Positions 14,981 to 25,100 of a stretch of DNA of 32,569 nucleotides are shown here, piece after piece. The stretch comes from Winslowiella iniecta (GTDB lineage: Bacteria > Pseudomonadota > Gammaproteobacteria > Enterobacterales > Enterobacteriaceae). The DNA lies in the NCBI RefSeq assembly GCF_001267535.1, contig NZ_JRXE01000034.1:15101-47669 (forward strand). The letters run 5' to 3'. How positions within the stretch are numbered: position 1 is the first letter of the stretch; each line of letters starts with the position of its first letter. The notes under the pieces were generated by a model. The model searched no databases. It worked only from the letters and a program-made list of their open reading frames with translations, and was not told the DNA's origin. A program made the position numbers and the translations under genes.

Positions 14981-17127
14981 GCGGCATCTCCCGATTGATT
15001 GGCGGGCGTTACGCCAGGGTTGACGGCGCGCAGAATGTCGTCACGCGTCCCATCGGCAATAATCCGCCCGTTATCCATCACCACAATACGATCAACCAGT
15101 TTCAACAGCGCCGGGCGGTGCGTCACCAATACCAGCGTGCGTCCGGAAAGCCAGCTTTGCATCTGACGCAGCACATGCTCTTCCAGTTGCTCATCCATTG
15201 AGGCGGTTGGCTCATCCATCAGTACCACCTGCGGCTGGCGCAGAATCATCCGGCTGAGCAGCACCATTTGCCGCTGGCCGCCGGACAGACCGCGCCCGCC
15301 TTCATTAATAATACGATCGAGACTCGCCGCATCCTGCTGCACCAGGCTGATCGCACCACTGACGCGCAGCGCCTGCAACATCTCCTGCTCGCTGGCGTGG
15401 GGATTTCCCAGCATCAGGTTCTGCCGCAAAGTGCCGAAAAACAGCCGCGAATCCTGCGACAGCCAGCCCAGCTGGCGGCGTAAGTCGACCGGATCGATAC
15501 GGCGGATATCCACGCCGTCCACCACCACTTTGCCCTGCGTCGCGGTTGCCTGACCGGCCAGCAGCCTCAGCAGCGTCGATTTTCCCGCACCAACCTTACC
15601 CAGAATCGCAATGCGCTCGCCGGGTTTGATTTGCAACCTCGCCACGTTAAGCACATTTTTCACGTTCTCTTCGTCGTAAGTATATTGTACGTTGCGTAAA
15701 TCATAGTGGCCGGTCAGGGTCGGACAGTGCGCCACATCATCCTCCTCCGGCTGATCGAGCGGCCGTTTCAGCAGCTCATCCAGCCCACTCATCGCGCTTT
15801 TAGCATGCTGCCAGCGCGAAAACACCATGGTGAGCTGCATCAGCGGCGCAATGGTGCGTGACGAAAGCAGACTACTGGCGACCAGCGTACCGGTAGTAAT
15901 AGCGCCACTCAGTACCAGATAGGTGCCGAATACCAACATCCCGGCATATGTCAGCTGCTGCACCGTCGAAGCCCAGCCGGTCAGCCGTGCGCCCCACAAG
16001 CGCTGCTTCATGCCCACAGCGGCGCTCACTTCATGGGTTTGTTCCCACTGACGCTGAAAATAAGGCTCGGCCTGCAACGCTTTGATATCCTCAATGCCTT
16101 CAATAGTTTCCACCAGCACCGCATTGCGCAGCGCCCCTTCACGCATCCCCTCTTTTGCCAGCTTCGCCATCGGTATCTGTAATAACAAACCCGGTATCAC
16201 GATCAGCGGAATGGCCAGGAGCGGAATGATGACCAGCGGCCCGCCGATAAATCCCATAATAAACAGAAACAGGATCACAAACGGCATATCAGCCGCCGCG
16301 CCGATAGTGGTGGAGGTCAGCAGTTCGCGTACCTGATCGATCTCCCGCAGCTGCGAGATAAAAGAGCCAGTTGATTTTGGCCGCGCCTCATTGCGAATAT
16401 TCATCGCACGAGCAAACAGCATCGATGACACTTTTAAATCGATGCGTTTACCCATCACATCAGACACCTGGGTACGCATCAGGCGGATCATATATTCAAT
16501 GCCGGCCGCGATCAGTACGCCGACAAACAGCACCCAGAGCGTTGGTTCAGACTGCGCCGGGATCACCCGGTCGTAGATCTGCATTGAAAACAGGATACCG
16601 GCCAGCGCCAGCACGTTGCCAACCACCGAAGCCAGTGAAATCTCCATAATGCGGCGTCCCATGCCACGAAAATTTTGCCAGAACCAGTGCTTTTTAAACG
16701 GTTGCACAAATTCGTCGATGCGGGCATCACGACCCCGTGCTGCAACACCGATTACCGCCACTTGCGGCTGGCTTTGCGCCAGCAACAGCGCCAGTTCGGT
16801 TTCGCGCACCACATCTCCTCCGTCGCTGATCCAGTAGCGCGCATGACCTTCGCCATCGATCGATTCCACCACCGCGACGCTGCCGTTTTCCAGTATCAGC
16901 ACCACCGGCGTGATCTCCTGACGCCAGCGCAGGTCAGCGCGGGGGATCAGGGTGAGATGCAAGCCCAGCAGCCCGGCCAGCCGCTCCAGCTGCTGAGCGG
17001 TGCTGAGATGCTCGAACCAGCGCATCTGCTGGCGTAGATTTTGTCCTTCCGCCGGTTTTCCGAACCGCGCCGCCACGCGTAGCATCGCGTCAATCCAGTT
17101 TTCCGTCGTTGGCGTTTGTGTCGTCAT
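14977..17127 (-). CDS. Type I secretion ABC transporter with degenerate C39 domain (LapB/BapC-like)
   Basis: The 716-residue inner-membrane exporter has three parts. The N-terminal ~130 residues form a C39-peptidase-like domain that lacks the catalytic Cys. Such C39-like domains bind substrate but do not cut it, as in HlyB and LapB. A six-helix transporter domain follows (about 160-440, including VVGNVLALAGILFSMQIYDRVIP). The ATPase carries Walker A GKVGAGKST (about 507-516), signature GLSGGQRQM (about 610) and Walker B VVLMDEPTASMDE (about 630-642). It drives one-step secretion of the giant adhesin encoded upstream. The start lies 36 bases after the TolC-like gene and the stop overlaps the fusion-protein gene (ATGA). 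Confidence 0.95.
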   Translation of the reverse strand: MTTQTPTTENWIDAMLRVAARFGKPAEGQNLRQQMRWFEHLSTAQQLERLAGLLGLHLTLIPRADLRWRQEITPVVLILENGSVAVVESIDGEGHARYWISDGGDVVRETELALLLAQSQPQVAVIGVAARGRDARIDEFVQPFKKHWFWQNFRGMGRRIMEISLASVVGNVLALAGILFSMQIYDRVIPAQSEPTLWVLFVGVLIAAGIEYMIRLMRTQVSDVMGKRIDLKVSSMLFARAMNIRNEARPKSTGSFISQLREIDQVRELLTSTTIGAAADMPFVILFLFIMGFIGGPLVIIPLLAIPLIVIPGLLLQIPMAKLAKEGMREGALRNAVLVETIEGIEDIKALQAEPYFQRQWEQTHEVSAAVGMKQRLWGARLTGWASTVQQLTYAGMLVFGTYLVLSGAITTGTLVASSLLSSRTIAPLMQLTMVFSRWQHAKSAMSGLDELLKRPLDQPEEDDVAHCPTLTGHYDLRNVQYTYDEENVKNVLNVARLQIKPGERIAILGKVGAGKSTLLRLLAGQATATQGKVVVDGVDIRRIDPVDLRRQLGWLSQDSRLFFGTLRQNLMLGNPHASEQEMLQALRVSGAISLVQQDAASLDRIINEGGRGLSGGQRQMVLLSRMILRQPQVVLMDEPTASMDEQLEEHVLRQMQSWLSGRTLVLVTHRPALLKLVDRIVVMDNGRIIADGTRDDILRAVNPGVTPANQSGDAA

Positions 17128-17163
17128 CTTTACGGCCTTTTTTCGGGGTTCGCAGGTGAACGC

Positions 17164-18516
17164 TTACAGTGAAGGCAAGGTTTGTCCGCTGTTGGCTTCG
17201 CGGTCGATACCCATGATGTCGAGCAGATTATCGACCGCCGAGGCATAGCGCACCGTGGCATCCCAGCCGTCATACAGCGCCACGGTGCGCATGCTGTCGG
17301 CCTGGAAAACATCCTGTTCAACGCTGAGCAGATCGTTCAGGCTGCGTTTATTCAGTTTGTATTCATCGGCATAGACCGACCGGGTGTGGTCAGCGCTGGC
17401 CAGCTGATCTTCTCCCGCCTGCTGACGCTGCTGCGCGCCAATCATGTCGGCGTAAGCGGCAGACGCGCGTTGATTGATATCCAGTTTTGACTGCTGAATG
17501 TCCGCCAGCGCCGCTTCACGCTCGCCTTCTGCCGAGCGGGTTCTGGCATTGACCAGCCCGCCCTGATACAGCGGCGCCTGAACACGCAGTTGCAGCTGAT
17601 CGTCCCAGTAAGCGCGGTTGTCGTTTTCATAGCGGGTACGGCCCGCCTCGACTTTGAGGGTCGGCCAGTGATTGGATTGCGCCTGACGCACGCGTTCGCG
17701 CGCGGCCTCTTGTTTGGCCTGCGCACTACGTACCGCGGCGCTTTTTTCGTAGGCGATTTTGTTTAGCGTCACCTGCTGTTGCAGCAGGCTTTGCGGCAGT
17801 TCCGGCAAGTTATCCGACACCACTCCGGTCAGCACCGTCAGCTGTGCCTGAGCAGAACGCTGCTGGGCGCGATACTGCTCCAGCGTGGCGCGCATTCCGG
17901 CAAGTCGGGTCTGCGCCTGTAACACATCAGACTGGGAACTTAATCCGGCATCAGCACGCATCTTAGCCATCTCCCGGACATGCTCCAGCGAGTCGATATT
18001 GGCCCGCGCCGCCAGAGTTAATGCCTGATAGCGCTTCACTTCCAGATAGGCCCGCAAGGTGTCCTGCGCCACGCGGGTCATGGTGTCGTACAGGCTGTAG
18101 CGATAAGCATCGGACAGCGCATGTTGCTCGTCGATGGCACCGCCGGTGCGCCCGAAGTCATATAACAACTGGCTAAGGGTTAGCCCGCCGGAAGCATTGT
18201 TATTGCTGCTGCCATCCGTATCAGTCTGACCGGAACGGCCGCCGCTGGCCTGCAATGATATCTGCGGATACCAGGCACTTTTCGCCGCGTCCAGTTCCGC
18301 TTCACCAACATGAATTTGCGCCGCAGCTTCGGCTATTTTGGGATTGCGGGCAAACGCGCGCAAAATCGCCTCGCGCAGGGTCAGCGTGGCGATCTGCTCT
18401 TCGCTGGGCGCAGCACGCCAGTTAAATTCCGCCCTGGCTTCTTCCGCCGCCTGGGCTGGATAACCAGCGACGCTGCAATACGCGCCCAGGCACCATGTCA
18501 CTAACACTCTCTTCAT
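17164..18516 (-). CDS. TolC-family outer-membrane channel of the type I secretion system
   Basis: The 450-residue protein has a Sec signal (MKRVLVTWCLGAYCSVAGYPAQA, then AEE). Two outer-membrane-efflux repeats follow: the first with LTLREAILRAFARNPKIAEAAAQIHVGEAELDAAKSAWYPQISL, the second with KQEAARERVRQAQSNHWPTLKVEAGRTRYEN. Long amphipathic helices precede and follow each pair of barrel strands, as in TolC, LapE and AggA. ATG 18516 is chosen because the signal peptide begins there; a longer frame from 18585 would run through a terminator hairpin. The ribosome binding site is weak. It forms the outer-membrane exit for the adhesin and corresponds by position to bapB. Confidence 0.93.
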   Translation of the reverse strand: MKRVLVTWCLGAYCSVAGYPAQAAEEARAEFNWRAAPSEEQIATLTLREAILRAFARNPKIAEAAAQIHVGEAELDAAKSAWYPQISLQASGGRSGQTDTDGSSNNNASGGLTLSQLLYDFGRTGGAIDEQHALSDAYRYSLYDTMTRVAQDTLRAYLEVKRYQALTLAARANIDSLEHVREMAKMRADAGLSSQSDVLQAQTRLAGMRATLEQYRAQQRSAQAQLTVLTGVVSDNLPELPQSLLQQQVTLNKIAYEKSAAVRSAQAKQEAARERVRQAQSNHWPTLKVEAGRTRYENDNRAYWDDQLQLRVQAPLYQGGLVNARTRSAEGEREAALADIQQSKLDINQRASAAYADMIGAQQRQQAGEDQLASADHTRSVYADEYKLNKRSLNDLLSVEQDVFQADSMRTVALYDGWDATVRYASAVDNLLDIMGIDREANSGQTLPSL

Positions 18517-18550
18517 TGTTAACACCAAATGGTTAATCTTCAGCGGGAGA

Positions 18551-18577
18551 GAAAAAGGGTCACGCCATGCGTGACCC
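18551..18577 (-). terminator. Strong terminator hairpin between the adhesin gene and its secretion genes
   Basis: On the - strand GGGTCACGC-ATG-GCGTGACCC forms a perfect 9-bp stem (arms 18569-18577 and 18557-18565), followed by T5 (18552-18556). It starts 20 bases after the adhesin stop. An extra GGTCACGC copy just upstream (complement of 18587-18594) can compete for the same downstream arm. Partial termination here would give more adhesin mRNA than transporter mRNA. Confidence 0.8.
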
Positions 18578-18597
18578 TGACCCATTGCGTGACCGGA

Positions 18598-19100
18598 TTA
18601 AACGACATGCACCTGCAGATTGTGCTGCACCAGTACATCACCGAGATTGTTGTCACTGACCAGCGCCGAGTTGTGGTAGACATCAAAGATCTGCCCGTCT
18701 ACCGTGCGCTGTCCGACCGTGGCCCAGACGCCGCCATCGGTATTACTTAGCGTGACCTGGCTACCATCGGCACCTTTGATCAGCAGATCGTCCTGTGGCG
18801 AATCGGTAAGGGCTAACGCCTGCTGCAAATCGAGCCTGACGCTGTTGGTACCCGATTGGCCGAGATCCAGCACCTCGATATTGCCGATTTTCAGCCCCAG
18901 TGTGCTGAGGTCGAGATCCAGATGTTCGCCGTTTAATACCAGCGTATCGATGCCCTGCCCGCCGTCGATATGGTCGAAGTTCAGATCCGTAACCACAACC
19001 GTATCGTCGCCAGCGCTGCCGGTGACCGACGCACCTTGCTGCGTGCTGCCATCTGCCCGCGTAATCACTACCCCGCCGATGGTGTAACTGCCCTCCTCAG
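18598..19100 (-). other. C-terminal type I secretion module of the adhesin
   Basis: The last ~165 residues contain one RTX-like calcium nonapeptide (GGQGIDTLVL, preceded by GSAGDDTVVV). A domain common to Bap-type adhesins follows (IGNIEVLDLGQSGTNSVRLDL, LLIKGADGSQVTLSN, VDGQIFDVYHNSA). The very C-terminus, VLVQHNLQVHVV, is the usual uncleaved secretion signal. Only one RTX repeat is present, so export is not of the multi-RTX toxin type. Confidence 0.75.
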
Positions 19101-22100
19101 CCACTGCGCTGCCGGTGGTGGTAATATCCGCCGCGCTGGTCGCACTGCTGGCAGCGGTTGCAGTGCCGATCTCCTCACTGGCCTTCTCATCGTGGGTTAC
19201 CGCCAGCGAGTGGGTATCGGCTTGCCTGGCGTCATCCATGTCCATGGCGAACAGTGATGCCGACTCTGAGGCGACCGCGGCCACCGGCAACAATGAGCCG
19301 AGCAGCAAGGTGTTGCTGGTGGCGGCCGGGTTCCCGGCAACATCCACCGCCGTTACCGTGACAATCGAACTGAGACTCAATGCGGTTAACAGCCCGCCGG
19401 GAAATTTCACGCTGTAACGACCCAGCGCATCGGTAGTTGCTTGCAAGGTGGAACCGTTCAGCGTGACGTTCAGGCGAGTGCCCTGCGCCAGATTTAGCGT
19501 GCCACCACTGATGGTCAGACCGGTGATCAACACACTGAGCAGGCTGAGTACCGGATCAACACCAATCACCGGCAGCGCATGGGTCTTCGCGGTAAAGCTG
19601 TTACCGGCTACGGCGGTATTCCCTACCGTGTCGGTCAGGGTGACCATAATGGTGTGGCTACCGTCGGCAATGCTGCGCAGAACGGAAGATGGGACGTTAA
19701 CGCTCCAGCTACCGTTGGCCGCCACGGTAGTGGTATACACCGTGCCCGCTACATCCACCGAGACCTGGCTGCCAACCGCATTGGTCGAGGTGCCACTGAT
19801 GCTTTCCGAGGTTGAAGCCTCGGCCAGATTCAGATAACCGTCGCCGCCAAAAATCGAGCCGATCGCCACGCCTGGCAGGGTATGCGTACCGACAATGGCG
19901 CTGCCGGTGCCGCTTCCGCTGTTACCCGCGGCGTTGGTCACGCTGGCGGTGACGGTCTGCGTGCCATCGGCCAGCGCCAGCAAGCTGGCGGACGGGACCG
20001 AAACGCTCCAGCTACCGCTGGCACCCACGATGCCGGTAAAGTTCTGATTGCCGACACTGACACTGATGGTGGAACCTTCGGCATTAGTGGACGTTCCGGT
20101 GATGGTCTGAGCACTTAATGCATCGGCGGCATTCAGTAAGCCATCGCCAAATACCGTGCTGACGCTGACGGTCGGTGGCGTATTGGCGATTACGCTGACC
20201 GCGCCGGTTTTGCTGGCGACATTGCCATAAGCATCGGTTGCTGAGGCGCTGACCGTCAGCGTACCGTTGGCCAGTGTCGCGAGGTCGGTTTTCGGCACGC
20301 TCAGGGTCCAGTTACCGTTGCTGGTGACCTGCGTACTGTAGCTGTGACCGGCAAGCGTAACGTTAACTGTCGATCCCGTGGCAAGATTGGTACTGCTGCC
20401 GCTGATGGTCTGCGCGGAGACCAGATCGGCCGCACTCAGCACCCCATCACCAAACACCGAATTCAGCGTCAGGGTTGGTGGATTACTGATACCGACCTGC
20501 ACGCCCGCGCTGACGCTGGTGGTGTTCCCGACCACATCCGTTACCGAGACGCCAACGGTGAGATTGCCGTTCAGTAAGGTGCCGAGAATATCCGGCGTCA
20601 CCTGTGCACTGAACTGCCCGTTGTTACCGACCGTGGCAGTAACCGTTGAATTACCGATATTGACCCGGACGGTGGAACCCGCAGTCACATTAGCGATGGT
20701 TCCGCTAATCGTCTGGGTGACCAGCGACTCCAGCAGATTTAGCACGCCATCGCCAAACAGCGGATTAAGGGTAATCACCGGCAGATTATGGATACCTACT
20801 AGCGCGCTGGCGCTGGCGCCACCGGTGTTGCCTGCGCTGTCGGTCACGGTGACGCCAACCGTCAGATTACCATCCAGCAAACCTTGCAGAATGGCCGGAG
20901 AGAGCGAGATACCAAAGCTGCCGTTGGCGGCCGTACTGGTGACAAACTCTTGTCCGGCAATATTCACCACCACTTTTGATCCCGGCTCAGCGCCGTTAAC
21001 CGTACCGCCAATCAGCTGAGTGAGCAGCGCATCCGCGGCGTTCAGCAGACCATCGCCAAACAGCGGCGTTAGCGTAACCGTTGGTGCCGTTACGTCGACT
21101 AACAGTCCGGCGCTGGTTGAGGCGGTATTGCCTGCCACATCGGTCACGCTGGCTCCCACCGTCAGATTGCCGTCGAGTAAGGTGCCGAGAATATTCGGTG
21201 CGACACTGGCACTGAACGCGCCGTTCTGACCGACAGTGGCGGTGACGGTACTGCTGCCAATACTCAGCGTGACGATGCTGCCAGCGGCAACGTTATTAAC
21301 TACCCCGCTGATGGTTTGTCCGGTCAGCAAGTCGATCACATTCAGGATACCGTCGCCAAAGATTGGGCTGAGGCTGATGCTCGGTTGCGTATTAAAGATG
21401 CCGACATCCACCGAGCTGGCGGCGGTATTTCCCGCCGGATCCACCACGCTAACACCCAGCGACAGGGTGCCGTCGAGTAATGCCCCGAGATCGAGCGGCG
21501 GAATAGTGACGCCCCACTCGCCGAGTGCATTGACGGTACTCTGGTACGATTTACTGCCGAGCGTAACGGTCACAACTGAACCGCTGGCGGCATTAATCAC
21601 GCCGCCGATGGTTTGCTCCAGCGTTGATTCCACCACATTCAGCAGATTGTCGCCGCCAAACAGCCCGGTCAGATCGCCAATCACCGGCAGGTTATTAACA
21701 ATCGCCGTCACGGTTTCGGTGACGGTACGGCTGTTACCCGCGGCATCGGTCAGGGTCAGATCCAGATCGATATCGCCGTCACCCAGTAGCTGCAACAGAT
21801 TAGGCGGTACCACAATCGCCCATTTACCATCCTGACCGACCGCAGCGCTAAGCGTGGTGCCGCCGAGGGTTAATTCCACTATGGCACCCATACCCGCAGA
21901 GGTCGCCACACCGCTGATGGTCTGGCCGATCAGCGTATCGGCGGCATTCAGGAAACCATCGCCGAAAACAGAATCCACCACCAGGTTCAGCGCGCTGTTC
22001 ACCACTTTATTTACGGTCAGGGTGGCTTCGGTACGGTTACCGGCTTCATCACTGACCCGCACGCCAAATACCAGTGGGCCTTCGGTCAGGCTGCCCAATA

Positions 22101-25100
22101 CTTCAGGCGTCAGATCGAGACTAAAGGTGCCATCCGGATTAACGATACCGGTAGCAAGCGGATTGCCATCCCCGAGGTAAAGGCCAATGGTTTCGCCTTC
22201 TGCGCCCGGCGCGCGACCGGTCAGGGTCTGCGTTAACAGAATATCCAGCGCGTTAAGGATGTTATCGCCGAGCAAGGCATCGATCTGTAGCAGCGGCGCG
22301 ACCGTATCAACCTCAATCAGATGAGTGGCAGTACCGGTATTGCCAGCAGCATCGCTGAGGCTAGCCGAAATGGTCTGCACGCCCTGGCCGAGTGCCTGCA
22401 AATCGGCCACCGGAACCAGGGCTGACCAGTTACCATTGGCCTGCACCACCGCGCTGTAGTTTTTACCGTTAAGGATCACATTCACCGTGCGACCGGTTTC
22501 ACTGAGCGAAGCGCTGCCGCTGATGGCCTGACTGACCGCCGTCTCGCTGCCATTCAGCACATCATCCGTGGCAAAGGCATTAATCGTCAGCGTCGGTATG
22601 CCGCGATCCACCAGCACTGTCGAGGTGGTGGATGCGGTGCCGCCGATGCCGATGGCGGTAACCGCGACGGTGGCATTACCATCAATAAAGATGCCATTCG
22701 GTACACTAATGCTCCAGTTGCCGTCATCACCGATTACCGGCATCGTGCCGACGGGAATTCCGTTTACCGTTACGCTGACCGTTCCCCCCAGCAGACCGAG
22801 ATTGGCGTAAGTACCATTAAGCGTTACTGCACCAACGCCATCAGCGGCATTAATAATATTGTCGCCGTTAACCGGGGTCAGAGTAACCAGTGCCACTGGC
22901 GGCGGCGTAAGGTTGACCGCGACGGTGATGGAGGCGTTACCGATGTTACCGGCGGCATCGCTGACCGTTACGCCAATCACACCGCTGGTGGTACCCAGTT
23001 GCTCCATCGCTACCGGGGTGACATTCACCGTCCAGTTGCCATTCGCCTGCACCACGCCCGTCAGAGTGGCAGTACCCATGCTTACCGTGACGATGGAGCC
23101 GGTTGTCGCACCGCTGGTGGTGCCGCTAAGCGTTTGCGTGGTCAGACTTTCCAGATAGGTCAGCGTATTATCGCCGGTGAATGGCGTAATCGAGATAGCG
23201 GGTGCCAGCGTATCCACCACAAAACTGCTGGTAATATTGGCCGAGTTGCCAGCAATATCGGTCACCTCAACCGCCAGATTCGTGTTGCCCTGCGCCAGCC
23301 CGTCCAGGACTTCACTGGCGAGATCGAGCGTCCAGTTACCGGCATTATCCACTGTCGCGTCATAGTTAATTCCGGCAAGCGTCACCGTCACCTGTTGGCC
23401 CGCTCCGGTTACGCCGGTCGTGCCGGTCAGCGTCCCGCCTGCCATCAGCTCGGCGGCATTCAGGAAACCATCATCAAATGGCAGCGCCAGCGTCGGCAGC
23501 GGCAGCGTCAGCGCGGCGGTAAAGTCCAGGCTCTGCGTGTTGCTGTTACCGGCACCGTCTGTGACGGTGACATTAATGCTGTGGGTGCCGTCAGTCAGGC
23601 CGCTGAGTGCACCTGCCGGAATATCCACCGCCCAGTTACCGTCAGCATCAACGATACCGGTGTAGGTGAGGCCGTTAACATCAATTTTCAGTTGAACACC
23701 CTGATTCAGCCCCTCAACACCGGTACTGCCGGTCAGAGTAAGGCTTGTGCCCGCTTCCGCGATATTCAGGATACCGTCGATAAACGGGACATCGATCATC
23801 GGATCCGGTAGTGTCAGAGCTGAAATCACCTGCTGGCTAATCGTTGCACTGTTTAACGCCACATCGGTGGCGGTAACGGTAAGGGTATGCGGACCATCAG
23901 CCAGCGTTGCCAGCTGGATCGGGGTCAGATTAAGTGACCAGTTGCCGTTGATATCGACCGTGGCGAGCAGCGGGTTGTCACCGTTAAAGCCGGAAATCTC
24001 CACCGTGACATTCTGATCAATACCCGTAATACCGGTTTTACCGCTTAACAGCTGACCTGCTGCTGCTTCAGCAATGTTTAGTGCGCCATCGCCAAATGGC
24101 AGATTGAGCGTCGGTTGTGGGAGGTTGTTAATCGCCACCAATACCGTATCCGATACGCTGCCAACGTTACCGACGCTGTCGGTCACCGATACGCTGATTG
24201 GCCAGTTGCCGTCCGGCAGCGCTTGCAGCAGACTGGCAGGCAGATCCAGCGACCACACGCCGGTGGCTTCATCCACGCTGGCCTGAAACGCGCTGCCATT
24301 TATGTTGACGATAACGGTCTGCTCACCGGTAATTCCGCTGCTGCCATCCAGTGTTCCGCCGATGGCCGCTTCTGCCGCATTAAGAATGCCATCAACAAAC
24401 GGCGTCATCAGAACCGGCTGCGGCAGTCCGGTGATAATCGCATTGAAGTCGAGTGTCGCTTCGTTACTGTTACCCGCGCGGTCAGTTACCACCACTTCGA
24501 TAATATGATTACCATTACCCAGGTCGGCCAACTGCGCCGGCGTCAGTGTCGCGCTCCAGTTACCGTTGGTATCCACCGTGGTGTTAAACAGGTCGCCGTC
24601 GATGTTCAGCGTGACGATCTGACCCGGCCCGGTGATACCGGTCGTGCCGTTAATCGTCTGATTCAGTCCGGCTTCAACGGCGTTCAGTGCGCCATCAACA
24701 AACGGTGGCAGGATGGTGGCCAGCGGCAGGTTATTAATCAGCAAATCAACCGTGGTGGTGACTGCCGCCGGGTTGCCCGCCGCATCCAGCGCGCTGACTT
24801 CCAGCTGCAACTGACCGTCGAGCAGCCCCTGCAGCGCACCGGCTGGCAGCGTGGCGCTCCAGTTGCCATCAGCATCGACCAGACCGTCAAAGGTCAGGCC
24901 GCCGACAGAAATCTCCAGCACAGTACCGGCGGCGAGGTTAGTGGCGGTGCCACTGAGCACCTGCCCGACGGCAGCTTCGCTGGCGTTTAACAAGCCATCG
25001 ATAAACGGCGTGTTAATCGTCAGCAGCGGCAGCGCATTGATCGCCACATCCAGCTCGACCAGTTCAGTGGTGGTGTTACCGGCAGAGTCAGTCACTGATA

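Noticed and set aside
14977-17127. Bacteriocin-type exporter that cleaves its substrate, because of the C39-like N-terminal domain
   Set aside because: The catalytic cysteine is absent and the neighbours are a giant adhesin and a TolC-like gene, so it is a non-cleaving type I exporter.
18517-18585. 23-residue N-terminal extension of the TolC-like protein
   Set aside because: It would be translated through the terminator hairpin and would place extra residues before a normal signal peptide.
22999-24990. Long + strand open frames (270 and 291 residues) antisense to the adhesin, with others of 100-213 residues across 18700-31990
   Set aside because: They are basic or low-complexity shadows of the repeat codons in the opposite frame, repeat with the same 300-base period, and lack ribosome binding sites and recognisable domains.
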